5,993 bases of DNA from an uncultured Oceanospirillaceae bacterium (GTDB taxonomy: Bacteria; Pseudomonadota; Gammaproteobacteria; Pseudomonadales; Balneatricaceae): contig CAMIIY010000142.1 in NCBI GenBank assembly GCA_946221045.1, positions 1-5,993 on the forward strand. The letters are read 5' to 3'. Made by a program: the position numbers and the translations under genes. Shown here piece by piece: positions 1 to 5,993 of the stretch. Position 1 is the stretch's first letter. The number at the start of each line of letters is the position of its first letter. The notes under the pieces are model-generated. The model was given only the letters and a program-made list of their open reading frames with translations. It had not been told where the DNA came from and made no database searches.

Positions 1-1
1 C

Positions 2-1261
2 GCCAGAGATCTGAAGAACCATATTATCGAAAATCTGGATATCTATCTGGAGCAGTTCGAGCAACAGGTCACCGCCAACGGTGGTCATGTGCACTGGTGC
101 AGCACGGCTGACGATGCCCGCCAGGCCATTCTGGATATCTGTCAACACGTGGGGGCCAAAACGGTCACCAAAGGCAAATCGATGGTATCCGAAGAGATCA
201 ATCTCAATGATTACCTCGAAGCCAATGGCATTGAACCGGTTGAAACCGATCTCGGTGAATACATTCTGCAATTGCGCGGTGATCATCCCAGCCACATTAT
301 CGCCCCCGCCATTCACCTGAATGTGGATGATGTCGCGGATACCTTCCACGAGCATCACCACCGCCCACGCAGCGACGATCCACAGACGCTGATGAAAGAA
401 GCCCGTGAAGTGCTGCGCAAGAAATTTGTCAGCGCTGATGTGGGCATTACCGGCGCGAACTTTCTGGTGGCGGAAACCGGCTCCACCATCATCGTGACCA
501 ACGAAGGCAATGGCGACCTGACCCAGACACTGCCAAAAACTCATATTGTCATCAGTTCGATTGAAAAAGTGGTACCCAACCTGGAGGACATGAGCCTGTT
601 CCTGCGCCTGCTGGCACGTAGTTCTACCGGACAGGAGTTTACCGTGTATAACACGCTGTCGACCGGCCCCCGCCGGGACGGCGATCAGGATGGACCCGAG
701 AACTTCCATGTGGTGCTGGTGGATAACGGCCGCAGTGATATGGTGGGCACCGATTTTCAGGAGATGCTGCGCTGTATTCGCTGTGCGGCCTGCATGAATC
801 ATTGTCCGGTGTACGGCGCGGTTGGAGGTCACAGTTATGGCTGGGTCTACCCCGGCCCCATGGGATCAGTACTGACACCACAAATGATCGGTATCGACAA
901 ATCTGCACATCTGCCCAACGCCTCAACGGCCTGCGGCAAGTGTCAGGAGGTCTGCCCGGTTCGAATTCCGTTGCCAAAACTGATGCGCCACTGGCGCGAG
1001 AAAGAGTTTGAACAACACCTGACCCCCTCAACGGTCCGCTGGGGACTGGCTGGCTGGGCATTCTTTGCCAAACGTCCGGCACTCTATCGCTGGCTGGCGA
1101 GAAGTTCCGCCTGGTTTATGCGGCGCATGGCGGGCAAAAAAGGTCGCATCAGCAAACTGCCCATGGCCGGTGGCTGGACCGATTGGCGGGAGATGCCCGC
1201 ACCGCAGGGCGCCACCTTTATGGACCAGTGGAAAAAACGTCAGTCAGGAGATCAGTCGTGA
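2..1261 (+). CDS. lutB: Lactate utilization iron-sulfur protein LutB (YkgF family), 5'-truncated by window edge
   Basis: This is the iron-sulfur subunit of the cytoplasmic LutABC L-lactate oxidation complex, thought to pass electrons from lactate as pyruvate is formed. The frame is open from position 2 with no start, and 419 residues are visible. E. coli YkgF has about 475, so roughly 55 N-terminal residues are missing. The visible part begins with the family's helical segment (LDIYLEQFE, then GGHVHW). The LUD domain follows, with KSMVSEEI, VETDLGEYI and TGANFLVAETGS. Two ferredoxin-like cysteine sets come next: CxxCxxCxxxCP (Cys codons at 773, 782, 791, 803) and CxxCxxxCP (932, 941, 953), suited to two [4Fe-4S] clusters. 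The C-terminal tail has the expected basic linker and the ending TFMDQWKKR. GTG at 89 is internal, because homology runs upstream of it. The stop overlaps the lutC start, so the two genes are probably one operon with lutA upstream, outside the window. Confidence 0.95.
   Translation, partial: ARDLKNHIIENLDIYLEQFEQQVTANGGHVHWCSTADDARQAILDICQHVGAKTVTKGKSMVSEEINLNDYLEANGIEPVETDLGEYILQLRGDHPSHIIAPAIHLNVDDVADTFHEHHHRPRSDDPQTLMKEAREVLRKKFVSADVGITGANFLVAETGSTIIVTNEGNGDLTQTLPKTHIVISSIEKVVPNLEDMSLFLRLLARSSTGQEFTVYNTLSTGPRRDGDQDGPENFHVVLVDNGRSDMVGTDFQEMLRCIRCAACMNHCPVYGAVGGHSYGWVYPGPMGSVLTPQMIGIDKSAHLPNASTACGKCQEVCPVRIPLPKLMRHWREKEFEQHLTPSTVRWGLAGWAFFAKRPALYRWLARSSAWFMRRMAGKKGRISKLPMAGGWTDWREMPAPQGATFMDQWKKRQSGDQS
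1246..1250 (+). promoter_or_regulatory. Ribosome binding site of lutC
   Basis: AGGAG lies inside the end of lutB, 7 nt before the GTG at 1258. It decides the lutC start: the frame is open further upstream, but no comparable site precedes the other candidate starts. Confidence 0.75.
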
Positions 1262-1926
1262 GTAAAACAGCTATTTTCAACAAAATACGTCGCGGTCTGA
1301 AGCGTGGTGCACCGTCTGCAGAACAGACCGCCGCCGCATTGGCGCGTATTCAAGCCCGTAAGCCGGTACTGGTACCCGCCCGGTCGCAGCTGGATCACGC
1401 CGGGCAAATCGAGCTGTTTCGCACCATGGCCTCTCAGGCCGCCGCCAAACTGATCGATCTGGAAAGCCTGACACAACTACCGGAAAAAGTTGCCGAGTGG
1501 ATGCAGCATCAGGGTTTTACCGAACTGGTAAGTGCCAACGAAAGCTGGCTAAACGCACTCGACTGGGCACCTATGGGCAATATAGTGCGCACCTGCCGGG
1601 TCGCTCAATCCGGTGATAATGTGAGTCTGACCGGTTCTATGGCCGGCATTGCTGAAACCGGTACATTGATGCTGCATTCAGGCGGCAATAGCCCCACTAC
1701 GCTTAACTTCCTGCCGGATTGCCATCTGGTGGTATTGAGGGAGTCGCAGATTGTTGGCAGTTATGAAGATGCCTGGGCGATGTTGCGTCAGACGCATCCG
1801 AATTCACTACCGCGCACGGTGAATATGATCACCGGCCCTTCACGCAGTGCCGATATTGGCCAGAAACTGCAGATGGGTGCCCACGGCCCCTGTGAATTGG
1901 TTATTTTTCTGGTGAAAGATAGGTGA
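1258..1926 (+). CDS. lutC: Lactate utilization protein LutC (YkgG family, LUD domain)
   Basis: This is the third component of the LutABC L-lactate utilization system, a cytoplasmic LUD-domain protein needed for lactate oxidation whose exact chemistry is not settled. The chosen GTG start gives 222 residues, normal for the family. It overlaps the lutB stop in the sequence GTGA and has AGGAG 7 nt upstream, which points to translational coupling. The N-terminal ~90 residues are basic and helical, as in other LutC proteins. The conserved LUD core is in the C-terminal half: GIAETGTLML, a leucine-rich LNFLPDCHLVVL stretch, IVGSYEDAW, then PRTVNMITGPSRSADIGQ and GAHGPCELVIFLV at the end. The GPSRxADI and GAHGP signatures are the strongest identifiers. 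The gene ends 26 nt before a strong terminator hairpin, so it is very likely the last gene of the operon. Confidence 0.95.
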   Translation: MSKTAIFNKIRRGLKRGAPSAEQTAAALARIQARKPVLVPARSQLDHAGQIELFRTMASQAAAKLIDLESLTQLPEKVAEWMQHQGFTELVSANESWLNALDWAPMGNIVRTCRVAQSGDNVSLTGSMAGIAETGTLMLHSGGNSPTTLNFLPDCHLVVLRESQIVGSYEDAWAMLRQTHPNSLPRTVNMITGPSRSADIGQKLQMGAHGPCELVIFLVKDR

Positions 1927-1952
1927 TTGGTTCAAACACTACTTTAAGTATT

Positions 1953-1977
1953 GAGCCCTAGTCAGGGCTCTTTTTTT
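1953..1977 (+). terminator. Rho-independent terminator of the lut operon
   Basis: The 7-bp perfect stem GAGCCCT / AGGGCTC (1953-1959 and 1964-1970) encloses the loop AGTC and is followed directly by seven T (1971-1977). This is a typical intrinsic terminator for plus-strand transcription out of lutC. Read from the minus strand, the same hairpin lies 21 nt past the hsdR stop but is followed by CAATACTTAAAG, not a T run. It may therefore only weakly stop the opposing transcript. Confidence 0.9.
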
Positions 1978-1991
1978 GCTTCTCCAATCTG

Positions 1992-2588
1992 TTACTCTTT
2001 TTGCTTTTCTGTCCGTTTCAGCTCGTTCTCAATATCACTGCTCAGTGAAATGGCGGGGTTTTCCGTATCGGAACTGGTTTTAAAAAGTGTGCCAAGATCC
2101 TGCTTGAGTCTGGCCAAGCCATCTGCTGCCTTTGGGTAGGCGACCAAAAAACCCATCACCGGGCCTCCTACAGCCAATGTATAGCCGTATGCGTTCAGCA
2201 TGAAATCGAATACCACGCTGCCTTCACGGGTTTCAGTCAGAGACCAAAACAGGTCACCTTCGCCTATCTCGCTGCTGCTGTTAATACGGAGATCATAGGC
2301 TTGCAACAGATGGTCAATCTCGGCTGTTACCGAAAAATAATCGGTAAGCAGGGCTTCGCTGACAATGCCGCGAGCAACCAGTTCACCTGTACTTGAGTAA
2401 CCGACAATCTCGTCAACATTTTCAATAAAATCACGATCAAGACAGATCCGAAAGCGAGCAAGACGTGTGACATCGGGGTTGTAGATTACGTCATCGCTGA
2501 AAATAATCTGTTTATCGCCAACTCGATGTACAGCATCGTTAATCGGTTTCTGCTCATCATATTCAGATACGGAATAAGTGGGTAACTG
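1992..2588 (-). other. Unrecognised C-terminal extension of HsdR, residues ~1081-1278
   Basis: The HsdR helical region ends near RILSDLKAIIHKYED, which lines up with the extreme C-terminus of EcoR124I HsdR. About 198 residues follow that have no counterpart there. Three parts can be seen. Residues ~1083-1185 appear mixed alpha/beta and include FRICLDRDFIENVDEIVGY. Residues ~1190-1250 begin with a probable strand (EGSVVFDF) and continue into a glycine-rich hydrophobic stretch and YPKAADGLARLKQDL. The last ~28 residues are a charged, probably flexible tail. The hydrophobic stretch (about 1209-1231) is too short and too glycine-rich for a confident membrane call. I do not recognise the domain. 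It could be an adaptor or interaction module. Confidence 0.6.
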
Positions 2589-5500
2589 ACCTGTATCATC
2601 CTCGTACTTATGGATAATCGCTTTCAGATCACTAAGAATACGTGTGTAAACCCGCTTACGTTCCATCAATTTGGGCTTGTAGGCCAGGTATTTGAAAATC
2701 TCATCGCGCAACGGATCTTTACCGGAGAAGTTATATTCGTCGATCAGTTTGTAGACCCCCTCCTTATCGAGCTGTTCGCGCTCACAAAGAGCATGAATGG
2801 CACTGCGTTTTTCTTTGCTCCAGTAGCCAGAAAATACCTCTTCCAGATTCTGCTCGTCAGAGATAGAAGGCATATATTCATGGATAAACTGCTCTATCAG
2901 CTCTCGTTTGCTGCGCAGTTGAGTTTCATTACTCAGCATATCCAATACATTCTGTACTGCTTTACGAGCTTCAGCGGAACCTGAGTCTTGTTTGTGTTTC
3001 TCCTGAATTTCGCTTAGCAGTTTAAGAATATAGGCAACATTCACCTCATCGCGGTGAATCAGCTCCAGCTCAAAATCCACCTCATCCAGAATTGAGGCAG
3101 CTTCCGTTTTCTCATTATGGGACCGGTCATAAAGATCCAAATATTTACTTTTGTAATCCTCAAACACCTGCTCGTTCAGTTGCAGGTCATCCCAGGTGAA
3201 ATCAGCAAAGGGTTTGAGCTTATTCAATGTCCGTATCAGTTGCCGGAACGCTTTGACGAACGCCAGTTGTGCATCTTCACTGATTAGCTCATTCACCTCA
3301 TCAGGTGTTGCTGCAATGGCCTGAACCTCTGTTAAGCAGTTATTGAACTGCTCAACATAAAACTCATATGGCTCCATCAGAATCTCTTCTTTCGCGTGGG
3401 TATCGCAAAAGAGCTTGATGGCATCATCCGTAGCCTGTTTGAGATTGCGGAAACAAACGATATTACCCTGCGATTTCAGCTCACCCAGAATACGGTTAGT
3501 GCGGGAATAGGCTTGGATCAGACCATGATATTTCAGGTTTTTATCTACATAGAGCGTATTCAGTTTTTTCGCATCAAAGCCGGTCAGGTACATATTCACA
3601 ACCAGCAAAATGTCCGCGCGGTCGCGGTCATGGAAACCTTCCTTGTCGCGCTCTTTCATGCGCTTGGCGATATCTTTGTAGTAGGTGTAAAACGCCTTGC
3701 TGTCCTTTACCGAATTGCTGGTTTTATACATAGCGTTGTAATCGTCTACAAACTGCTCCAGCTTTTCACGGGTGTGTTTATTCTCTGGTTGATCCGTTTT
3801 GATATTGAAATCGGGCTCCCCGATCAGGCCGTTGGCGTCGGCATCATCCTCATTCGCGCTGTAGGTAAAGCAGGTGATAACGCGCAGATCATGTTTACCT
3901 GCCACTTTTTTTGCTTTGAAGATCTCATAATAGTTAATCAGCATCTCAACATCAGTTACGCACATCACTGCTGAGAACTGTTTGTTATGCGTTTTTCGGT
4001 TATGGTTGGCGATAATCCAGTCAACTATACCTTCAAGACGCTGAGCATTACCAAAAAACTCCTTACGGTTTATATCGCTAACCTGCTCATCCATCAGACT
4101 GCCGTCTTTACGTTTAAGTTTGCCCCAATACTCAATGGCAAATTTCAGCACATTGTCATCAGCAATCGCATTGGTGATGACATATTTATGCAGGCATTCA
4201 CTGAACAGATCTTTGGTGGTGCGTTTACCCTGCGCATTGGCGATCGCGTTCTCGGCGAAAATAGGTGTTCCGGTAAAACCGAACATCTGCGCATTGCTGA
4301 AGAAATTAACAATGTTTTTATGAGTATCACCAAACTGGCTGCGGTGGCACTCATCAAAAATAAACACGACACGCTTATCGCGCAGTGCTTCCATGGCCGC
4401 TTCATGCCGGGTTTTTTTAATCGCGGTATTCAGCTTCTGGATAGTAGTAATGATAAGCGGGTTATTGCCCGCCATTTGATCAACCAATGCTTTGGTGTTA
4501 TCTGTACCATCCACACTACCAGGGCTGAAGTAGTTGAACTCACGAGTGGTCTGGTAATCCAGGTCGGCACGGTCCACCACAAAGACCACTTTATGCACCT
4601 TGGGCATCTCTGTGAGTAGTTGTGCCGCTTTAAAACTGGTCAGGGTTTTGCCAGAGCCAGTGGTATGCCAGATATAACCATGTTTACGGCCCTGTTTTAC
4701 CCGGTCGATAATTGCTTCAACCGCGTAATACTGATAGGGACGCAGGGCCATCAGAATCTTGTCCGATTCATGCAATACAATGTACTGGCTGATCATTTTG
4801 GAAACGTGGCATTTTTCCAGAAATTTATCTGCAAACTGATCCAACTGCGTGATCAGGTTATTGTGTTCATCCGCCCAATAGAAGGTTTGTTTAAACTCCT
4901 GCTTGCGGTTATTGGCGTAGTATTTGGTGTTTACGCCGTTGGAGATCACAAACAGCTGTACATAGTTAAACAAGCCGTTTTCAGACCAGAAACTATGGCG
5001 CTGATAACGGTTGATCTGGTTAAACGCTTCTTTCAGCTCTACGCCACGCCGCTTCAGCTCAATCTGAACCAGCGGTAACCCGTTCACCAACAGGGTCACG
5101 TCATAACGGTTTTCGTATTTGCCTTCCTGGGTAATCTGGTGGGTGACCTGATACTGGTTCTGGCACCAGTGGCGGGTATTAAAAAACTGGATATAAACTG
5201 AACTGCCATCATCACGGGTTAACTGAAAACGATCGCGTAGTGTCTTTGCACGCTGAAACACATTACCCCGGTCGAGATGGTTAAGCACCTTATTAAACTC
5301 TGCCTGTGTCAGCTCAAGTTTGTTATGAATCTCTAACTGTTTTTTCAGGTTGGCGCGCAGCTCATCGGCATTGGTAATACTTACCTTGTCATAACCCAAC
5401 CCGCCAAGGCGTTGAACAAGCTCGGCTTCAAGTTTAGCTTCGGATTGATAACCCTCTTCCTGATAGGCTTTGCGCATCTGTTTAACGTCCTGTTCTCTGC

Positions 5501-5828
5501 GGTACTGTTCGGCGTTGTACAGCTCCTTGCCGACCCGTTGGATATGCTCAATCAGATTTTCGTTGTCGATATGCTGAAACAGCGATACATCAAAACCGTA
5601 GGGGGTATCCAGATCGTCCAGCGCGTTCATTACCCGCACCAGCAGATTATCCGGTGCATCCGCGCTGACATGCAGAGTGATATCAATATCCGAGCCGGGG
5701 CGGTAGTTGCCCTTGGCGCGGGAGCCATAAAGGGTAGCCCTTTCAATAGCAGGAAACCGGGCCAGCACCTGCTGGATAGACGCGATAGTCTGTTGCTTTA
5801 GCCCATACTGCAGGTTACTGCGTGCCAT
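1992..5828 (-). CDS. hsdR: MNT nucleotidyltransferase-HsdR fusion: type I restriction endonuclease R subunit with N-terminal MNT domain and C-terminal extension
   Basis: This is the restriction and DNA-translocation subunit of a type I R-M enzyme, 1278 residues against about 1040 for EcoR124I HsdR, which it closely resembles from memory. Residues 1-105 are a minimal nucleotidyltransferase (G35-S36, D47, D49, probable D80). A short charged linker leads to the HsdR core, which starts near YQSEAKLE (~127). The nuclease domain has D243, E257-L-K259 and Q271-x3-Y275, matching the EcoR124I spacing of PD-(D/E)xK residues. The SF2 motor has Walker A TGSGKT (K394), DECH (492-495), TGTP (519-522), TGFD (749-752) and motif VI QAYSRTNRI (772-780). 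A helical region follows to about 1080, where EcoR124I HsdR would end. Residues 1081-1278 are additional. All catalytic motifs are intact, so the gene looks functional. It starts 9 nt after the HEPN gene and is probably co-transcribed with it; hsdM and hsdS would be upstream, outside the window. Base composition looks lower in GC than the lut genes. Confidence 0.93.
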   Translation of the reverse strand: MARSNLQYGLKQQTIASIQQVLARFPAIERATLYGSRAKGNYRPGSDIDITLHVSADAPDNLLVRVMNALDDLDTPYGFDVSLFQHIDNENLIEHIQRVGKELYNAEQYRREQDVKQMRKAYQEEGYQSEAKLEAELVQRLGGLGYDKVSITNADELRANLKKQLEIHNKLELTQAEFNKVLNHLDRGNVFQRAKTLRDRFQLTRDDGSSVYIQFFNTRHWCQNQYQVTHQITQEGKYENRYDVTLLVNGLPLVQIELKRRGVELKEAFNQINRYQRHSFWSENGLFNYVQLFVISNGVNTKYYANNRKQEFKQTFYWADEHNNLITQLDQFADKFLEKCHVSKMISQYIVLHESDKILMALRPYQYYAVEAIIDRVKQGRKHGYIWHTTGSGKTLTSFKAAQLLTEMPKVHKVVFVVDRADLDYQTTREFNYFSPGSVDGTDNTKALVDQMAGNNPLIITTIQKLNTAIKKTRHEAAMEALRDKRVVFIFDECHRSQFGDTHKNIVNFFSNAQMFGFTGTPIFAENAIANAQGKRTTKDLFSECLHKYVITNAIADDNVLKFAIEYWGKLKRKDGSLMDEQVSDINRKEFFGNAQRLEGIVDWIIANHNRKTHNKQFSAVMCVTDVEMLINYYEIFKAKKVAGKHDLRVITCFTYSANEDDADANGLIGEPDFNIKTDQPENKHTREKLEQFVDDYNAMYKTSNSVKDSKAFYTYYKDIAKRMKERDKEGFHDRDRADILLVVNMYLTGFDAKKLNTLYVDKNLKYHGLIQAYSRTNRILGELKSQGNIVCFRNLKQATDDAIKLFCDTHAKEEILMEPYEFYVEQFNNCLTEVQAIAATPDEVNELISEDAQLAFVKAFRQLIRTLNKLKPFADFTWDDLQLNEQVFEDYKSKYLDLYDRSHNEKTEAASILDEVDFELELIHRDEVNVAYILKLLSEIQEKHKQDSGSAEARKAVQNVLDMLSNETQLRSKRELIEQFIHEYMPSISDEQNLEEVFSGYWSKEKRSAIHALCEREQLDKEGVYKLIDEYNFSGKDPLRDEIFKYLAYKPKLMERKRVYTRILSDLKAIIHKYEDDTGQLPTYSVSEYDEQKPINDAVHRVGDKQIIFSDDVIYNPDVTRLARFRICLDRDFIENVDEIVGYSSTGELVARGIVSEALLTDYFSVTAEIDHLLQAYDLRINSSSEIGEGDLFWSLTETREGSVVFDFMLNAYGYTLAVGGPVMGFLVAYPKAADGLARLKQDLGTLFKTSSDTENPAISLSSDIENELKRTEKQKE
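5475..5491 (-). promoter_or_regulatory. Possible internal translation start for an MNT-less HsdR
   Basis: An in-frame ATG (Met118, at 5477-5475) lies just between the MNT domain and the HsdR core. AGGA sits 10 nt upstream (5491-5488). Starting here would give a 1161-residue HsdR beginning MRKAYQEEGYQSE, a plausible stand-alone R subunit. The Shine-Dalgarno match is short and the spacing long, so this is only a candidate; the main start remains 5828. Confidence 0.25.
5517..5828 (-). other. MNT (minimal nucleotidyltransferase, MntA/HI0073-like) domain of the fusion, residues 1-104
   Basis: The first ~104 residues of the hsdR product look like an entire stand-alone MNT protein. A leading helix is followed by LYGSRAKG, then GSDIDI, giving the exact G-S-x10-D-x-D pattern of the polymerase-beta nucleotidyltransferase superfamily (G35, S36, D47, D49). 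FDVSLF supplies a plausible third acidic residue, D80. The end, HIDNENLIEHIQRVGKELYN, matches where free-standing MNT proteins of this type usually finish. In characterised HepT/MntA pairs the MNT protein is the antitoxin and inactivates the HEPN RNase by adding AMP to a tyrosine in its R-x4-H-x-Y motif. That exact motif is present in the gene just upstream. Catalytic activity here is inferred from the intact residues. Confidence 0.88.
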
Positions 5829-5835
5829 CCTTTTG

Positions 5836-5840
5836 CCTTA
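5836..5840 (-). promoter_or_regulatory. Ribosome binding site of the MNT-HsdR gene, overlapping the HEPN stop
   Basis: TAAGG (5840 down to 5836) includes the TAA stop of the HEPN gene and stands 7 nt before the ATG at 5828. A second AAGG directly abuts the ATG and is too close to act. The arrangement suggests translational coupling of the fusion protein to the HEPN gene, and it supports 5828 as the start. Confidence 0.55.
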
Positions 5841-5993
5841 CTGCCCGTTTTCTGCCAGTTGATTGAGTTTGGTATTGAGTTCACACATCGCTTCGTAATA
5901 TCCGTTAACAATGGCGTCGACAATCTTGCGGGTTACATCTTCATTGTAGGTATGTGAGGTCAGATTGCGGCTTTTGATCATATCCAGCCACAG
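5838..5993 (-). CDS. HEPN-domain protein, HI0074 / nucleotidyltransferase substrate-binding family (probable RNase toxin), N-terminus outside window
   Basis: Only the last 51 codons are visible, reading LWLDMIKSRNLTSHTYNEDV and ending in NQLAENGQ before TAA. The family is usually about 130-145 residues, so roughly two thirds are missing. The stretch W-x-x-M-x-x-x-RNLTSHTY is the signature of HI0074-like proteins. It contains the HEPN RNase motif R-x4-H (Arg codon 5969-5967, His 5954-5952) and the tyrosine two residues after the His (5948-5946) that MNT antitoxins AMPylate in characterised HepT/MntA systems. The remaining segment is a helix, as expected for the end of a HEPN bundle. The gene lies 9 nt upstream of a gene that begins with an MNT domain, the normal partner. 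The predicted role is an RNA-cleaving toxin kept inactive by that domain; the target RNA cannot be read from the sequence. A purely structural, non-toxic substrate-binding role remains possible. Confidence 0.85.
   Translation of the reverse strand: MWLDMIKSRNLTSHTYNEDVTRKIVDAIVNGYYEAMCELNTKLNQLAENGQ

Noticed and set aside
639..1082. Minus-strand open frame inside lutB
   Set aside because: It is antisense to the cysteine clusters of lutB and its arginine/proline-rich translation has no recognisable domain.
89..1261. lutB starting at the GTG at position 89
   Set aside because: The frame is open back to position 2 and the upstream residues (LDIYLEQFE and GGHVHW) match the LutB family, so the true start lies before the window.
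1183..1926. lutC starting at the ATG at 1183
   Set aside because: It would overlap 79 bases of the conserved lutB C-terminus, and the extra residues do not look like LutC. The GTG at 1258 has a good AGGAG at 7 nt and a normal protein length.
1953..1977. The hairpin as a full bidirectional terminator also serving hsdR
   Set aside because: On the minus strand the stem is followed by mixed sequence rather than a T run, so efficient intrinsic termination in that direction cannot be supported.
2181..2202. Membrane-spanning segment in the HsdR C-terminal region
   Set aside because: The hydrophobic stretch is glycine-rich, short and interrupted by polar residues, and HsdR acts in the cytoplasm; a buried helix fits as well.
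3396..5078. Plus-strand open frames of 152-210 codons opposite hsdR (3396-3974, 3987-4619, 4620-5078)
   Set aside because: They lie antisense to the conserved motor and nuclease motifs of hsdR, have no recognisable family, and are explained by the codon usage of the real gene.
5412..5801. Plus-strand open frame opposite the MNT domain
   Set aside because: It is antisense to the well-supported MNT motifs and has no family resemblance; it is a shadow frame.

Overview
The window has two unrelated parts that converge on a terminator near position 1960. The left part, on the plus strand, is the end of a lactate-utilization (lut) operon. It holds a 5'-truncated lutB (iron-sulfur protein with two cysteine clusters) and, overlapping it by 4 bp, a complete lutC. 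The sequences resemble the lutB/lutC (ykgF/ykgG) families of Gammaproteobacteria. The host is probably a gammaproteobacterium, perhaps an environmental one, but nothing here fixes the genus.

The right part, on the minus strand, is the distal end of a type I restriction-modification locus. It is read from 5993 down to 1992. First comes the C-terminal end of a small HEPN-fold protein of the HI0074 / nucleotidyltransferase-substrate-binding type, carrying an intact RNase motif (R-x4-H-x-Y). Nine bases later starts one very long gene of 1278 codons. Its first ~105 residues are a complete minimal nucleotidyltransferase (MNT, the usual antitoxin partner of such HEPN proteins) with the G-S-x10-D-x-D motif. 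The rest is a type IC-like HsdR motor/nuclease close to EcoR124I HsdR. After the point where EcoR124I HsdR ends, about 200 further residues form an extra C-terminal region that I do not recognise.

The main point of interest is this architecture: HEPN toxin, then MNT antitoxin fused in frame to the N-terminus of HsdR, with an added C-terminal domain. It suggests a HEPN/MNT toxin-antitoxin pair physically tied to the restriction subunit. This recalls how the anticodon nuclease PrrC is held by the type IC enzyme EcoprrI. The hsdM and hsdS genes and the start of the HEPN gene would lie beyond the right edge and are not visible.

Layout: 2-1261 lutB (partial); 1258-1926 lutC; 1953-1977 terminator; 1992-5828 MNT-HsdR fusion (minus); 5838-5993 HEPN gene (partial, minus). 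The only non-coding gaps are 65 bp around the terminator and 9 bp between the HEPN and fusion genes. No RNA genes, insertion sequences, CRISPR arrays, integrase genes or attachment sites were seen.
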